Source: Cyanobium sp. PLM2.Bin73 (GTDB taxonomy: Bacteria > Cyanobacteriota > Cyanobacteriia > PCC-6307 > Cyanobiaceae). Taken from it: 64,000 nt of DNA. Below are positions 8,949-19,326 of the stretch, piece by piece. The DNA lies in assembly GCA_007694915.1 (NCBI GenBank), contig REEV01000120.1, forward strand, positions 1 to 64,000, read 5' to 3'. Within the stretch, counting starts at the first letter, position 1. Every line of letters begins with the position of its first letter. Both the position numbers and the translations under genes were made by a program. The notes below the pieces were generated by a model that saw only the letters and a program-made list of their open reading frames with translations, did not search any database and was not told the origin of the DNA.

Positions 8949-9428
8949 TCAGTCCACCAGCGAGAACATCAGCTCACCGGAGCAGGCCAGTTCACCATCC
9001 ACCGTGGCCTCGGCCTGCACCTTGCCGAAGCGCTTGCGCCGCAGGCTGAGCAACTCACAGGTGATGCGCAGCTGATCGCCCGGAACCACGGGCCGGCGGA
9101 AGCGCACCCCATCGATGCCGGCGAACACGAAGAGTCCCCGGGGCAGATCCGGCATCTGGGTGACGATCAGGCCACCCACCTGGGCCATGGCCTCCACGAT
9201 CAGCACCCCGGGCATCAGCGGACGCCCCGGGAAATGGCCCTGGAACTGAGGCTCATTGATGGTGATGTTCTTGATGGCCACGGCCCGTTTGCCCGGCTCG
9301 TGTTCGATCACCCGATCCACCAGGGCGAAGGGGTAGCGGTGGGGCAGCAGCCCCTGGATCTGCTCCACGGCGAGCAGCGGGGAGCCGGATGGCACAGAGC
9401 GGTGGGCAGCTGGTGTGGGCTCAGGCAA
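8949..9428 (-). CDS. fabZ: 3-hydroxyacyl-[acyl-carrier-protein] dehydratase
   Basis: Hot-dog fold dehydratase of fatty-acid elongation. The 159-residue protein has the family core [28 protein letters not shown] and the catalytic-helix region [25 protein letters not shown], with the active-site histidine of the first block and the glutamate of the second in place. Residues 1-20 are a short proline/serine-rich extension. Its stop is five bases from lpxA. Pairing with lpxC and lpxA fits its known competition for the same hydroxyacyl-ACP pool. Confidence 0.96.
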   Translation of the reverse strand: MPEPTPAAHRSVPSGSPLLAVEQIQGLLPHRYPFALVDRVIEHEPGKRAVAIKNITINEPQFQGHFPGRPLMPGVLIVEAMAQVGGLIVTQMPDLPRGLFVFAGIDGVRFRRPVVPGDQLRITCELLSLRRKRFGKVQAEATVDGELACSGELMFSLVD

Positions 9429-9433
9429 GGTGT

Positions 9434-10291
9434 TCAGGCAGGGAGAGGAGCGTGCTCGGCCGCCAGGGCCGCAGCCAGGGCGGTGTGCAGGCGATGGGAG
9501 CCGCGGAAGGCGAACACCTGGGCGCGGGGCAATCCAACCAGGGCGAGGTCGCCCAGCAGATCGAGGATTTTATGGCGCACCGGTTCATCGCCATAGCGCA
9601 GGGGTGGATTCAGCCACTGGGCGCCATCACACACCAGGGCATTGTCGAGGGCTCCGCCCTGAATCAGACCAGCGGCGCGCAACTGCAGCACCTGGGAGCG
9701 CAGCCCGAAGGTGCGGGCCGGGGCGATCTCGGCCACAAAGCGGGCCGGGGTCAGCAGCAAAGAGAACACCTGGCGGCCGATGGCGGGCTCGGCGAACTCA
9801 ATGGCGGCACCCAGCTGCAGATCCGCCGCCGGCAGCGCCGTGACGAAGCCGCCGCCGCCGTGCACCGTGACGGGCTGGCGCGGCTCCGGCCGGGTTGCCT
9901 GAGAGGGCAGGGCCTGCAGACCCACGCTGGCGATCGCCTCCACCCAGGGCAGGGCGGAGCCATCCAGCAGGGGCACCTCAGGCCCCTCGACACGGATCTC
10001 CACCCGGGTCACCCCCGTGCCGGCCAGGGCCGCCAGCAGGTGCTCCACGGTGGCCAGCCGCCGGTCTCCCAGCTGCAGGGCCGTGCACAGGGTGGTGTCG
10101 CACACCTGGGCCGGCGAGAGGGGCTGGGCCTGGGCGACGGGCTGATCGAGCCAGCCGAGCCGGTAGCCGGGCCGGGTGCTGGGCAGCAGCCGCAGCCGGC
10201 AGTGGGCACCGCTGTGCAGACCGACCCCATGCACCTCCACCTCCGCGGCGATCGTGTGATCGCCGGCGTAGTCGACGGGCCAGGCGGTCAC
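9434..10291 (-). CDS. lpxC: UDP-3-O-acyl-N-acetylglucosamine deacetylase
   Basis: Zinc deacetylase, the committed step of lipid A synthesis. The 285-residue protein shows [19 protein letters not shown] near the N-terminus, [14 protein letters not shown] with a zinc-binding histidine, and [12 protein letters not shown] near residue 240 with further zinc ligands. I place the start at the GTG at 10291, which shares one base with the bamA stop (TAGTG). A longer frame to 10327 would overlap bamA by 37 bases and adds no family-like sequence. Translational coupling to bamA is likely. Confidence 0.94.
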   Translation of the reverse strand: MTAWPVDYAGDHTIAAEVEVHGVGLHSGAHCRLRLLPSTRPGYRLGWLDQPVAQAQPLSPAQVCDTTLCTALQLGDRRLATVEHLLAALAGTGVTRVEIRVEGPEVPLLDGSALPWVEAIASVGLQALPSQATRPEPRQPVTVHGGGGFVTALPAADLQLGAAIEFAEPAIGRQVFSLLLTPARFVAEIAPARTFGLRSQVLQLRAAGLIQGGALDNALVCDGAQWLNPPLRYGDEPVRHKILDLLGDLALVGLPRAQVFAFRGSHRLHTALAAALAAEHAPLPA

Positions 10292-12459
10292 TAGAACTTC
10301 CAGCCCACACCGAGGTTGAAGCGCCACTCATCGGTGAAGTCCTCACTGGCCACCTCAAGGCGCAGGGGCCCCACCGGGGTGGTGACGATCAGGCCGATAC
10401 CGGGAGAGAAGCCCTCGCCCTTCTTGCCCAGGAGGCCACCGGGGTTGCCAGGGATGTCGGACTGGGTACCGAAGGTGGTGCCGGCATCGAAGAACAGCGA
10501 ACCACTGACGATGCTGAACAGGGGGAAGCGGTATTCAACGGTAAACTCGGCGAAGCTCTTGCCAACGCCGAGATCGCAGTCGAAATAGCCGCGCACGGAG
10601 TTGCCACCACCAAGGCAGAACGCCTCATAGGGAGGAATCTCGTTGCCGATCAAGGTGCCGCCAGAGAGCTGGAACCCCAAAGCCTGTGGGCAGTCCTCGG
10701 GTTCATCCAGGCCGGGCCGGCAGCCTTTGTAGATCTTCAGCCAGTTCACCGGGATGAAATGACTGATGCTGCCGCGAATGCGGTTGAAGGTGGGCGAATC
10801 GCTGCCCACTGAGAGAAATTGCTCGGTGCTCAGGCTGAGGAAGTTGCCGCTGGTGGGGTTGCGAGGATTATCCAGGCTGTTGTAGGTGGCGCCGATCCGG
10901 AAACTCAGCAGCTGGTTTTCCGAGGCGCAGTTGTAGGCGATGCAGATCACCTGGTTGCGGGATACCACGTCGGGTGACTTGGTGGCCCCCACCACGGCCT
11001 GGGAGTATTTGCTGCCAGCGAAGTTCATCGGCGTCACCTCCTGACCGCCGAAGGCCAGGATCAACCGCCAGGGGGAATCGGCGAAGGGATCACCGCCATT
11101 GAGGGGCCGCACAAACTGCACGCTGGCGCCGACGCGCTGGATGGCGACGTTGTCAAAATTGGTGCGCACCAGCTGATCGCCACCACCGATGTCGCGGGGG
11201 TCGTTGGTGACCACCTCGAAGTCGGCACCTTTGATCCTCTGGTCACCCCTCTTGAAGGTGCTGTTGCGGCTCTGGAAGATCTGGGGGATCTCGCGGCTGA
11301 AGAACGCCCGCGCCCGGAACGAGGTGCGGTGTTTGTCACCCTTGATCCAGGGATCGAAGAAGGTGATGTCACCGAGACCGCCGAACTGGCCGTAGGAGAA
11401 GTTGGTGCCCAGGTCCCAGGCTCGGCCCAGGATGTTGCTGTCCTGCAGCGAGATCTGACCGAACACCCCCTGGCTCTGGCTGTAGCCCACACCGCCGGAA
11501 AGGGAACCGGTGGACTGCTCGACGATGCCCAGCACCACCACCACGTTTCCGGGCTGGCCGGCCACGGGCCGCAGCGTGACCCGCACGTCGCTGAACAGGC
11601 CCGTGCCATAGAGCCGGCGGATGTCGTCCTCCAGCTGCCGTCGATTGAACACCGAGCCAGGCTCGAGCGAGACCTCGCGGGTGACCACCCAGGGCTTGGT
11701 CTTGCCGCGGATCGGCTGACCCTGCTCATCGGTGGGCTCCCCCTCGCTGGTGATGAACTGCACCTCCACCCCATCCACGGTGCCCTCGCGCACCAGCAGT
11801 TCCACCTCGCCGGCTGGACTGACCCGCGATGGCCCCGTGACTCTGGCCAGGGAAAAGCCCTGGTCGGTGTACCAGGTCTGCAGGGCCTGCATGCGGGTCT
11901 GCAGGGTGTTGAGGTTGAGCGTCCTGCCGAAATCGGAGGCGAAGGTGTCGGCGATCACCTCCTCGGGGAGCTTGATCTCGCCAGCCGGCTGAACGCCGAC
12001 GCGACGGAGAACGGGGTTGGGCACCACCGTGACCACCAGACTCACCCCCAGCGGGCCATCGAGGGGCTGGATGCGCACGTCGGCAAACCAGCCTGTGGCG
12101 AAAATCGCCGCCAGATCGGCCTCCAGCTCGGGGCGGGAGACGCGACTGCCGGGGATCGTGCGCATCGCCTCGTAGGCGGCGATCTCCAGCCGCTCAGCCT
12201 CGGGATGGCCCTCAAGCCCCTCCACTACCACCTCCGCGATCAGCACCCGGGGCTCAGGGGCGGGGTCGGCGGCGGGTTGGCCGGCGGGATCAAAGAAAGG
12301 GGTGTCAACCTGCTCGGAGACAGGAGGAGCCCCGGCCGGCGGGGCGGATCCTGGATCCTGCTGGGCCAAGGCATCCTGCTGGGCCAGGGCAGGGTGGCCG
12401 GCGAGGCAACCAAGGCCCAGGAGGGTCAGGGCTGCCTTGGAAGCCAATGTGCCGGCCAT
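10291..12459 (-). CDS. bamA: Outer-membrane assembly protein BamA / Omp85
   Basis: Inserts beta-barrel proteins into the outer membrane; the cyanobacterial form is related to chloroplast Toc75. The 722-residue protein has a signal peptide (about residues 1-25, ending HPALA), a proline/glutamine-rich linker with a short internal repeat, three POTRA-like repeats (roughly 60-360) and a 16-strand barrel. The barrel contains the conserved NSVRGY loop motif and ends in an aromatic residue (GVGWKF). The frame stays open to 12774, but the ATG at 12459 directly precedes the signal peptide. It lies 43 bases after purC and one base from lpxC. Confidence 0.95.
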   Translation of the reverse strand: MAGTLASKAALTLLGLGCLAGHPALAQQDALAQQDPGSAPPAGAPPVSEQVDTPFFDPAGQPAADPAPEPRVLIAEVVVEGLEGHPEAERLEIAAYEAMRTIPGSRVSRPELEADLAAIFATGWFADVRIQPLDGPLGVSLVVTVVPNPVLRRVGVQPAGEIKLPEEVIADTFASDFGRTLNLNTLQTRMQALQTWYTDQGFSLARVTGPSRVSPAGEVELLVREGTVDGVEVQFITSEGEPTDEQGQPIRGKTKPWVVTREVSLEPGSVFNRRQLEDDIRRLYGTGLFSDVRVTLRPVAGQPGNVVVVLGIVEQSTGSLSGGVGYSQSQGVFGQISLQDSNILGRAWDLGTNFSYGQFGGLGDITFFDPWIKGDKHRTSFRARAFFSREIPQIFQSRNSTFKRGDQRIKGADFEVVTNDPRDIGGGDQLVRTNFDNVAIQRVGASVQFVRPLNGGDPFADSPWRLILAFGGQEVTPMNFAGSKYSQAVVGATKSPDVVSRNQVICIAYNCASENQLLSFRIGATYNSLDNPRNPTSGNFLSLSTEQFLSVGSDSPTFNRIRGSISHFIPVNWLKIYKGCRPGLDEPEDCPQALGFQLSGGTLIGNEIPPYEAFCLGGGNSVRGYFDCDLGVGKSFAEFTVEYRFPLFSIVSGSLFFDAGTTFGTQSDIPGNPGGLLGKKGEGFSPGIGLIVTTPVGPLRLEVASEDFTDEWRFNLGVGWKF

Positions 12460-12502
12460 GGATGCGGGGTGTCTGGGCGGCGGAGCCGCGATCGCCGGCA
12501 CG

Positions 12503-13261
12503 TTACCGGTAGACCCTGGGTTCAGGACAGGCCTGCTGGAGCCGTTTGAGAACCTGCCCATAGGCCTCCACAACGCCGCCGAGGTCCTGGCGGAAACGGT
12601 CCTTGTCAAGGATTCGGTCCTGGCTGTCGGCCACGGCCTGATCCCACAGGCGGCAGGTATCCGGGCTGATCTCATCGGCCAGCAGCAACTCGCCGGAGCC
12701 GCTGAAGCCCAGCTCGATCTTGAAATCCACCAACAGCAGGCCCACGGCGTTGAACAGCTGCCGCAAGGCGTCATTCACCTGCCGGGCCAGGGCTTCGATC
12801 TGGCGACGCTGCTCTGGAGTCACCAGGTTGAGCCGCTCGAGCCGCGCTTCGGTGAGCAACGGATCGCCGTAGGCGTCGTCTTTGTAATAGAGGTCGCAGA
12901 GCGGTGGATCGAGGGACGTGCCGGGGGCCAGGGGCAGCTGGCGGCAGAGCGAACCGGCGGCCAGATTGCGGATGACCACCTCCAGCGGAATCACCCGCAC
13001 CGGCCGCACCAGCATCCAGTTGGGTCGCTCCCCCAGCCCCAGGTAGTGGGTGGGGATCCCCACCGCACCCAGATGCTCGAACAGCAGCGCCGAGATCTGG
13101 CAATTGAGGGTGCCCTTGCCCGGCAGGCTGGCCTTCTTGAGGGCATTGAAGGCGGTGGCGTCGTCCTTGTACTCGACGGCCACCAGGTCGCTGCGGTCGG
13201 TGGCATGGACCCGCTTGGCCTTGCCTTCGTGAAGCAGGCTGCCGAGCTCAAAGGCGGTCAT
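12503..13261 (-). CDS. purC: Phosphoribosylaminoimidazole-succinocarboxamide synthase
   Basis: SAICAR synthetase, the ATP-dependent ligation of aspartate to CAIR in purine synthesis. The 252-residue protein begins [17 protein letters not shown] and contains the family stretches [24 protein letters not shown] and [31 protein letters not shown]. Length is normal. Its start overlaps the end of the upstream exported-protein gene by four bases (ATGA). The divergent neighbour beyond that gene is purD, so two purine genes flank this promoter region. Confidence 0.96.
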   Translation of the reverse strand: MTAFELGSLLHEGKAKRVHATDRSDLVAVEYKDDATAFNALKKASLPGKGTLNCQISALLFEHLGAVGIPTHYLGLGERPNWMLVRPVRVIPLEVVIRNLAAGSLCRQLPLAPGTSLDPPLCDLYYKDDAYGDPLLTEARLERLNLVTPEQRRQIEALARQVNDALRQLFNAVGLLLVDFKIELGFSGSGELLLADEISPDTCRLWDQAVADSQDRILDKDRFRQDLGGVVEAYGQVLKRLQQACPEPRVYR

Positions 13262-14259
13262 GGCTGGGGTGAGGGTGACAGGGCTGGGGTCGGGTCGGGG
13301 CTGGGGTCAGCAGGGGCTGGGGGAGCTGACGGGAGGTGCCCCCCCGGCTGCCGCGGCGAGCGCAACAATCGCTCCAGCTCACGGCTGCGGCTGTCGTGTT
13401 CCGGCCCGCTCAACTGGCGGCGCTGCAGCCATTCTCCGTAGGCATCGTCGATCCGCTCCCCCAGCCTCAGGCGACGCTCGAGCGCCTGGCGGGAGGCCGG
13501 ATCGCTCACACCGGCCGCCAGCTGCTGGTCCAGCAGGGCCGCCACCAGCCCCCAGGCCCCGGCGGCAGCGGCCTGTTCCAGGGCCACTTCGAGGATCTCA
13601 TCGCGCTGACGCAGGGGCAGCCTGTCCGCCAGGGCCACCGCGCGGCCCCAGCGGGCGGCGCTGGCGGCCCCCGGGCTGCTGCTGGCCAGCAGCACCCTGG
13701 CGGCCTGCTCACGGCGCCCCAGGCTCTCGAGGTGATCGGCCAGCAGATCCAGGGCGGAGCGGGTGTCGCCGCGGCCCGCCGCCGGACTCAGTCCGAGCGG
13801 CAGGACCAGAGTCTCCAGACGCTGCGGTTCGCCACCAGCCAACAGGGTGAGGGCCTGCGACGCCAGCTCGTGGTGCAGACCGGCCTGGGCAGCACGCCAC
13901 TGCATCACCAGCCAGCGGCGGCGCCCCTGGCCGGCCGCAGGGCTGACGAGGGCCAGCACGTCAAGGGCCGCCTGGGGAGCGGCGCAGGCCAGCAGCCGAT
14001 CCGCGCTCAGCAGCACGTCCTCCAGGGCGGGAGCAGGTGCCAGGTTGCCGATCAACGCCTGCTGCTGCGCGCGCAGACCTGGGCCGTCGCCCTGGCGACG
14101 CAGCAGTCGGCAGACCTGATGCGGATCGTCGTCGGCGATCGCCTCAGAGGGCTGGGCGGATACGGGAGCAGGGGCGGCGGGAGCTGCGGTGAGGCAACCA
14201 ATCTGGAGACCAATCAGCAGGCCCGCCAGCCGGGCAGGGGACACCTGCCAGCCAGCCAT
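13258..14259 (-). CDS. Exported, alanine/leucine-rich helical protein of unknown function
   Basis: A 333-residue protein with a signal-peptide-like N-terminus ([21 protein letters not shown], then a cysteine and an alanine/proline stretch ending PVSA). The body (about residues 45-290) is a succession of amphipathic helices rich in Ala, Leu and Arg, resembling TPR-like or other solenoid repeats. The C-terminal 35 residues are proline-rich. The LQIGC sequence is lipobox-like but not canonical, so lipoprotein status is uncertain. I chose the ATG at 14259 because it starts the signal peptide; the frame is open to 14349. It overlaps purC by four bases and may be first in the bamA-lpx operon. Role unknown. 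Confidence 0.7.
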   Translation of the reverse strand: MAGWQVSPARLAGLLIGLQIGCLTAAPAAPAPVSAQPSEAIADDDPHQVCRLLRRQGDGPGLRAQQQALIGNLAPAPALEDVLLSADRLLACAAPQAALDVLALVSPAAGQGRRRWLVMQWRAAQAGLHHELASQALTLLAGGEPQRLETLVLPLGLSPAAGRGDTRSALDLLADHLESLGRREQAARVLLASSSPGAASAARWGRAVALADRLPLRQRDEILEVALEQAAAAGAWGLVAALLDQQLAAGVSDPASRQALERRLRLGERIDDAYGEWLQRRQLSGPEHDSRSRELERLLRSPRQPGGHLPSAPPAPADPSPDPTPALSPSPQP

Positions 14260-14377
14260 GCCCCAGCCGCCGGTTCGGGGAGAGAATGGAACCCGGCAAC
14301 CCATCCAGCGGCAGTCTTCTGCAGCCGCCAAGCTAGGGGACCCCTCCACACCAACCTGTTTTCACCGCGTCCCGCGC

Positions 14378-15676
14378 ATGGCTTCAGAGGCATCGCCCCA
14401 ACCAGCCCGGATCCTGGTGGTAGGGAGCGGCGGCAGGGAAAATGCCCTGGCCTGGGCCCTGATCCGCAGCCACGGCGTGGAGACCGTGTGGGTGGCTCCC
14501 GGCAATGGCGGAACCGGGGACCTGGCCGGCTGTCAGCCGCTGGCCATCCCCGAAACAGACGCGGACGCCCTGGTGGAGGCCTGCCGGCGGCATGGCATCG
14601 AACTGGTGGTGGTGGGCCCGGAAGCCCCGCTGGCCGCCGGGGTCGCCGATCGGCTGCGGACCGCCGGCCTGGCGGTGTTCGGCCCCGGCGCCGACGGCGC
14701 CCAGCTGGAGGCCAGCAAACACTGGGCCAAGGCACTGATGCAGGAGGCGGGGGTGCCCACCGCGGGGTACTGGTGGGCCGGCAGCGAGGAGGAGGCGCTG
14801 GCGGTGCTGAACCGCGAGAGTCGCCCGCTGGTGGTGAAGGCCGATGGACTGGCAGCCGGCAAGGGGGTGACCGTGGCCGAAACCATGGACGAGGCCAGGG
14901 CCGCCATCGGCGAGATCTTCGCGGGCCGCTTCGGCGGCGACGCCTCTCTGGTGCTCGAGGAACGCACCGAGGGTCCGGAGGTGTCAGTGTTCGCCCTCAG
15001 CGACGGCCAGAACCTGGTGCTGCTGCCGCCAGCCCAGGATCACAAGCGCATCGGCGAAGGGGACACCGGGCCGAACACCGGCGGCATGGGGGCCTACGCG
15101 CCAGCTCCCCTGCTGGATGACGCGGGCATGGAGCAGGTGCGGCGCCAGGTGCTGGAGCCCACCCTGGCGGCCTTGCGCCGGCGGGGCATCGACTACCGCG
15201 GGGTGATCTATGCCGGCCTGATGCTCACCGCCGATGGGCCGAGCGTGATCGAGTTCAATTGCCGCTTCGGCGATCCGGAATGCGAGACCCTGATGCCCCT
15301 GCTGGGTCCCGAGCTGGCCACCGTGCTGCTGGCCTGCGCCCGTGGGCAGCTGGCCACGGCCCCACCGCTGACGATCGCACCGCTCTGCAGTGCCTGCGTG
15401 ATCGCCGCTGCCGAAGGCTACCCTGCGGCAGTACGCCGAGGCGACGCGATCAGCAGCTCCCTGCAGCCCGACGGGCACCTGCAGCTGTTCCATGCCGGCA
15501 GCAGCCGCGACAGCCAGGGGGTGTGCCGCACCAGCGGCGGGCGGGTGCTGGCGATGGTGGCCCAGGCCGACGACTTCGACACGGCCTTCGAACGGGCCTA
15601 CTGGGGGCTTGAGCAGGTGCACTTCGCCGGCATGACCTACCGGCGCGACATCGGCCACCAGGTGCGCAGTCGATGA
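14378..15676 (+). CDS. purD: Phosphoribosylamine-glycine ligase
   Basis: GAR synthetase, the second step of purine synthesis. The 432-residue ATP-grasp enzyme begins ILVVGSGGRENALAWAL and carries the ATP-grasp features ASKHWAKALMQEAGVPTAGY, PLVVKADGLAAGKGV and the signature RFGDPECETLMPLL. The frame is open to 14189, but the ATG at 14378 gives the standard N-terminus. Its stop overlaps the nblS start by four bases (ATGA), an arrangement that couples a purine gene to a sensor kinase. Confidence 0.96.
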   Translation: MASEASPQPARILVVGSGGRENALAWALIRSHGVETVWVAPGNGGTGDLAGCQPLAIPETDADALVEACRRHGIELVVVGPEAPLAAGVADRLRTAGLAVFGPGADGAQLEASKHWAKALMQEAGVPTAGYWWAGSEEEALAVLNRESRPLVVKADGLAAGKGVTVAETMDEARAAIGEIFAGRFGGDASLVLEERTEGPEVSVFALSDGQNLVLLPPAQDHKRIGEGDTGPNTGGMGAYAPAPLLDDAGMEQVRRQVLEPTLAALRRRGIDYRGVIYAGLMLTADGPSVIEFNCRFGDPECETLMPLLGPELATVLLACARGQLATAPPLTIAPLCSACVIAAAEGYPAAVRRGDAISSSLQPDGHLQLFHAGSSRDSQGVCRTSGGRVLAMVAQADDFDTAFERAYWGLEQVHFAGMTYRRDIGHQVRSR

Positions 15677-17688
15677 CCACGGCCGAACCCACGGCAGAGC
15701 GCACCTGGCGCCAACGCCTGGCGCGCTGGTGGGCGGAATTCAGCCTGCAGACCAAGCTGCTGGCGGTGGCCACCCTGGTGGTGAGCCTGCTGATGACGGG
15801 CATCACCTTCCTGGCCCTCAACGGCATCCAGCGCGATGCGCGGATGAGCGACACCCGCTATGCCCGTGATCTGGGCCTGCTGCTGTCGGCGAACGTCACG
15901 CCCCTGGTGGCGGAGGGGAACGACCGCGAACTGGCCTCGGTGGCCGATCGCTTCTGGCGCTCCAGCCGCAGCCTCCGGTACATCTTCTTCGCCGATCCTG
16001 AGGGGATCATTTATCTCGGGATTCCGATCGGCTCCAATAACGGCAGCAGCGAACTGCTGCTGAGCCGGCGCCTGGAGCTGCCGGCCGACATCGCCAAGCG
16101 CCCCGACAATCCCCTGGTACGCCAGCACCTGAGCCCGGACGGCCAGGTCACCGACGTGTTCGTACCGATGGTGAGCAACGGCACCTACCTGGGGGTGGTT
16201 GCCCTGGGCATCAACCCCAACGAGACCCTGCTGGCCAGTGCCGCCCTTACGCGTGAGGTGACGGTGGCGGTGTTCATCTCGATCTGGGTGCTGGTGATCC
16301 TCGGCTCGGTGTTCAACGCCCTCACGATCACCCAGCCGGTGAAGGAGCTGCTGCGGGGGGTGCGCCAGATCGCCGGTGGCAACTTCGAAACCCGCATCGC
16401 CCTGCCGGTGGGTGGGGAGCTGGGGGAATTACTGGAGGGCTTCAACACCATGGCCACCCAGCTGGAGGAGTACAAGGCCGCCAATATCGAGGAACTCCGG
16501 GCCGCCCAGGTGAAGCAGCAATCGCTGATCGCCACCATGGCCGACGGGGCCGTGCTGCTGGATGCCGACGGCGCCATCGTGCTGGCCAACCCCACGGCCC
16601 GACGCCTGTTCCGCTGGGAGGGGCGCAACCTGGAAGGCAATGCCCTGATCCAGGAACTACCCGAGCGCCTGGCGATGGACCTGCAGGACGCCCTCGACAT
16701 CGTCACGGGCGGCGGCCTGGACAGCACCGATCTGCGCTGCAGCCTGGGAGAACCGCCCCGCACCCTTCGGATCGTGCTGCAGTCCGTGCGCGACGCCAGC
16801 GGTGAAACCCTCAAGGGCATCGCCATGACGGTGCAGGACCTCACCCGGGAGGTTGAACTGAATGCCGCCCAGAGCCGGTTCATCTCGAACGTGTCCCATG
16901 AGCTGCGCACCCCCCTGTTCAACATCAAGAGCTATGTGGAAACCCTCCACGATCTGGGAGATCAGCTGAGCGAGGAGGAGAAAAAAGAGTTCCTCGGCAT
17001 CGCCAATGCCGAAACCGATCGGCTGACACGACTGGTGAACGATGTGCTCGATCTGTCGCGTCTGGAGTCCGATCGCCAATGGAGTTTTGAACCTCTTGAG
17101 CTGGCGGCAGCAATCGAGCAAACCCTGCGCACCTACCGGCTCAATGCGGAAGAGAAAGGTGTGAGTCTGCACTTCGAGGCCGATCCACAGCTGCCGCGGG
17201 TGCTGGGCAACTGGGATCTGCTCCTGCAGGTGTTCGACAATCTGGTGGGCAATGCGCTGAAGTTCTCAGCCAAAGGGGGATCTATAATGCTTCGCGCCTA
17301 TCCCTGGCCCGACCTCTGTGCCTTGCCCAGCGAGACGCTTCCCGAGCACGCCGGGCCCAGCTGCGAGGTTCAGTCTCCCCTACCGCGGCTGAGGGTGGAG
17401 ATCGCCGACACCGGCAGCGGCATCGCCCCCAGGGATCAGGAGCGAATCTTCGAGCGGTTCTACCGGGTGGAGAACGCCGTGCACACAGAGGCGGGCACGG
17501 GCCTGGGCCTCTCGATCGTGCGTGGCATCCTCGACAAACATGGCACCCAGATCGCCATGGCCAGCGAGCTGGGGGTGGGCACCACCTTCTGGTTCGATCT
17601 CCCGCTGGAAGAAAGCGACAATGAGGAGTTGCAGCTGGCCGCCGAGCGCCAGCAACGCACATCTGAGTTGGTGGCGGCGAAGCGCTGA
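15673..17688 (+). CDS. nblS: NblS/Hik33-type membrane sensor histidine kinase
   Basis: A 671-residue histidine kinase of the type known as NblS, DspA, Hik33 or Ycf26, which in cyanobacteria responds to high light, cold and nutrient stress. Domains in order: a membrane helix (about 30-52), an extracytoplasmic sensor region (55-195), a second membrane helix (200-222), a HAMP linker (222-275), a PAS domain (285-390), a HisKA domain with SHELRTPLFNIKSYVETLHD (phospho-histidine in SHELRTP, about 416-422), and a HATPase domain with NLVGNALKFS, DTGSGI and GTGLGLSIV. A 30-residue insert (ALPSETLPEHAGPSCE region) interrupts the HATPase domain. Assignment rests on domain order and the HisKA sequence. 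Confidence 0.9.
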   Translation: MTTAEPTAERTWRQRLARWWAEFSLQTKLLAVATLVVSLLMTGITFLALNGIQRDARMSDTRYARDLGLLLSANVTPLVAEGNDRELASVADRFWRSSRSLRYIFFADPEGIIYLGIPIGSNNGSSELLLSRRLELPADIAKRPDNPLVRQHLSPDGQVTDVFVPMVSNGTYLGVVALGINPNETLLASAALTREVTVAVFISIWVLVILGSVFNALTITQPVKELLRGVRQIAGGNFETRIALPVGGELGELLEGFNTMATQLEEYKAANIEELRAAQVKQQSLIATMADGAVLLDADGAIVLANPTARRLFRWEGRNLEGNALIQELPERLAMDLQDALDIVTGGGLDSTDLRCSLGEPPRTLRIVLQSVRDASGETLKGIAMTVQDLTREVELNAAQSRFISNVSHELRTPLFNIKSYVETLHDLGDQLSEEEKKEFLGIANAETDRLTRLVNDVLDLSRLESDRQWSFEPLELAAAIEQTLRTYRLNAEEKGVSLHFEADPQLPRVLGNWDLLLQVFDNLVGNALKFSAKGGSIMLRAYPWPDLCALPSETLPEHAGPSCEVQSPLPRLRVEIADTGSGIAPRDQERIFERFYRVENAVHTEAGTGLGLSIVRGILDKHGTQIAMASELGVGTTFWFDLPLEESDNEELQLAAERQQRTSELVAAKR

Positions 17689-17692
17689 ACCC

Positions 17693-19243
17693 TCAGCCAA
17701 GGTCGCGCGCGTCCGCCACACTCTCCACGATGCGAGCCAGTTCACTGCGTTCGTCGCCACTGACGCGGTGGGGAACGCCAGAGATGATGCGCTCGAAATT
17801 GGAGAAGGAATCCTTGATATCGGGCCCTTGACCGGTAATCACAAACTCGCGGATTCCCTTGTCGTGCCAGGATCCACGCATCTTGAACACATTCAGCGCC
17901 CTGGCCATCTCCCCTCGGATTTCAACGTATTGAAGCAGGATAATCGTGTCGGTGATTGTGGAGATATGGGCATCGGTAATGGAATGGCTCCCCATAAACT
18001 CCTCTGAAGTATTCGTGAAAAATCCGGCGATTTCCTCCTGCTTGGCATAGCCCGTGACGCCGATCACAAACTGCCGAAAGGCATTCCGGCCGACACCCCG
18101 GGCCAGAGCACTGAGGGAATCAATGGCCATTCTGGAGGGCTTAAATTGAGCAATCTCTGTTTTGATGATCTGAAGATGGTCTTCAAGGCCAGTGGACTCC
18201 GGGTAAGCACAAATGATCTTCAGCAATCCATCGCGCTCCATCGCCTCAAAGTCAATGCCCCAGCTGGTGGCATTACGAAGCAATTGAGCTCGAGATTCCT
18301 CATAGGCAAACAGGATGGCCCGTTCATTATTCAGACAAGCATCTTCCACAAATTTCGACACCAACAGAGTCTTGCCTGTACCCGTGGCGCCAGTGGCCAG
18401 GATAATGGAATCCTTGAAGAACCCTCCACCGCACATGACGTCCAGCTTCGGCACACCGGAACTCAGGCGCACGTTGGAACTGCGCTGGGTGAGCTGCATC
18501 GCCCCGAGAGGGAACACGCTCATTCCGTGGCTGCCGAGGGTGAAGGGGAATTCACCCTTCATGTGGGTGGTGCCACGCAACTTGAGGATTTCCACGGTGC
18601 GGCGACGGCGTTCACCCTCCAACACGTTGCGGAGAATCACGACGTTGTCGGACACAAATTCCTCGACTCCGTAGCGCGCAACCGGGCCGTACTCCAGTTC
18701 GCGCTCTGTGGTCATCACAGTGGTGACTCCGATCGACTTGAGCCTGGCAATCAAGCGGAAAATCTCCCGCCTCACCACGGATACGGCGTCGTACTGCTGA
18801 AAGACGGCCGTCATCGAGTCGATCGCAACCCGACGGGCCTTGTATTTTCGAATCGCGTAATTGATACGCTCGATTAACCCAGAAAGATCGAAGCTTCCGG
18901 CCACATCCTGGCCATCAGGATCCGGCGATGCATCCAGAATAAAGAGCTTGTTTTGATCCACCATCGCCTGGATATCCCAGCCAAAACTGGAAGCGTTGCG
19001 AATGATGTCAACCGGTGATTCCTCGAAGGTTACAAAAACCCCCGGCTCGTTGTAGTGCTTGATTCCATTGTACAAAAAGTGAAGCGAGAGTATTGTCTTG
19101 CCAGTTCCTGATGTTCCCGACACCAGCGTGGAGCGACCGATCGGCAAGCCGCCGTGGCAGACATCATCAAAGCCTTCAATCCCCGTTGGCAGCTTCTGCA
19201 CATGGGACATGGACGTCAAGGAGGCAGTCTGGTCAGACATCAA
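17693..19243 (-). CDS. kaiC: Circadian clock ATPase/autokinase KaiC
   Basis: Core clock protein, a hexamer of a duplicated RecA-like unit. Both P-loops are present: GTSGTGKT (residues 43-50) in CI and GATGTGKT (285-292) in CII, as are both catalytic glutamate pairs (FEES 73-76, YEES 314-317). The phosphorylation region reads SITDAHIST: Ser428 and Thr429 correspond to Ser431/Thr432 of Synechococcus elongatus, and Thr423 to its Thr426. The C-terminal tail is the expected site of KaiA binding. The two leading methionines leave the start ambiguous by one codon. Base composition is visibly less GC-rich than the surroundings. It ends five bases from the convergent nblS stop. Confidence 0.98.
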   Translation of the reverse strand: MMSDQTASLTSMSHVQKLPTGIEGFDDVCHGGLPIGRSTLVSGTSGTGKTILSLHFLYNGIKHYNEPGVFVTFEESPVDIIRNASSFGWDIQAMVDQNKLFILDASPDPDGQDVAGSFDLSGLIERINYAIRKYKARRVAIDSMTAVFQQYDAVSVVRREIFRLIARLKSIGVTTVMTTERELEYGPVARYGVEEFVSDNVVILRNVLEGERRRRTVEILKLRGTTHMKGEFPFTLGSHGMSVFPLGAMQLTQRSSNVRLSSGVPKLDVMCGGGFFKDSIILATGATGTGKTLLVSKFVEDACLNNERAILFAYEESRAQLLRNATSWGIDFEAMERDGLLKIICAYPESTGLEDHLQIIKTEIAQFKPSRMAIDSLSALARGVGRNAFRQFVIGVTGYAKQEEIAGFFTNTSEEFMGSHSITDAHISTITDTIILLQYVEIRGEMARALNVFKMRGSWHDKGIREFVITGQGPDIKDSFSNFERIISGVPHRVSGDERSELARIVESVADARDLG

Positions 19244-19326
19244 CAGGTACTGATCAAAGAAATCGGACCGTGGCTCGAACCGTGGCGAGGGGGAAGCAAC
19301 AACACCGGGAGTGCGATGGCACGACG

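Noticed and set aside
13336-15120. A 594-residue plus-strand frame over the exported protein gene and purD
   Set aside because: It is out of frame with purD and antisense to the purC-linked gene; its sequence is Arg/Gly/Gln-rich without domains.
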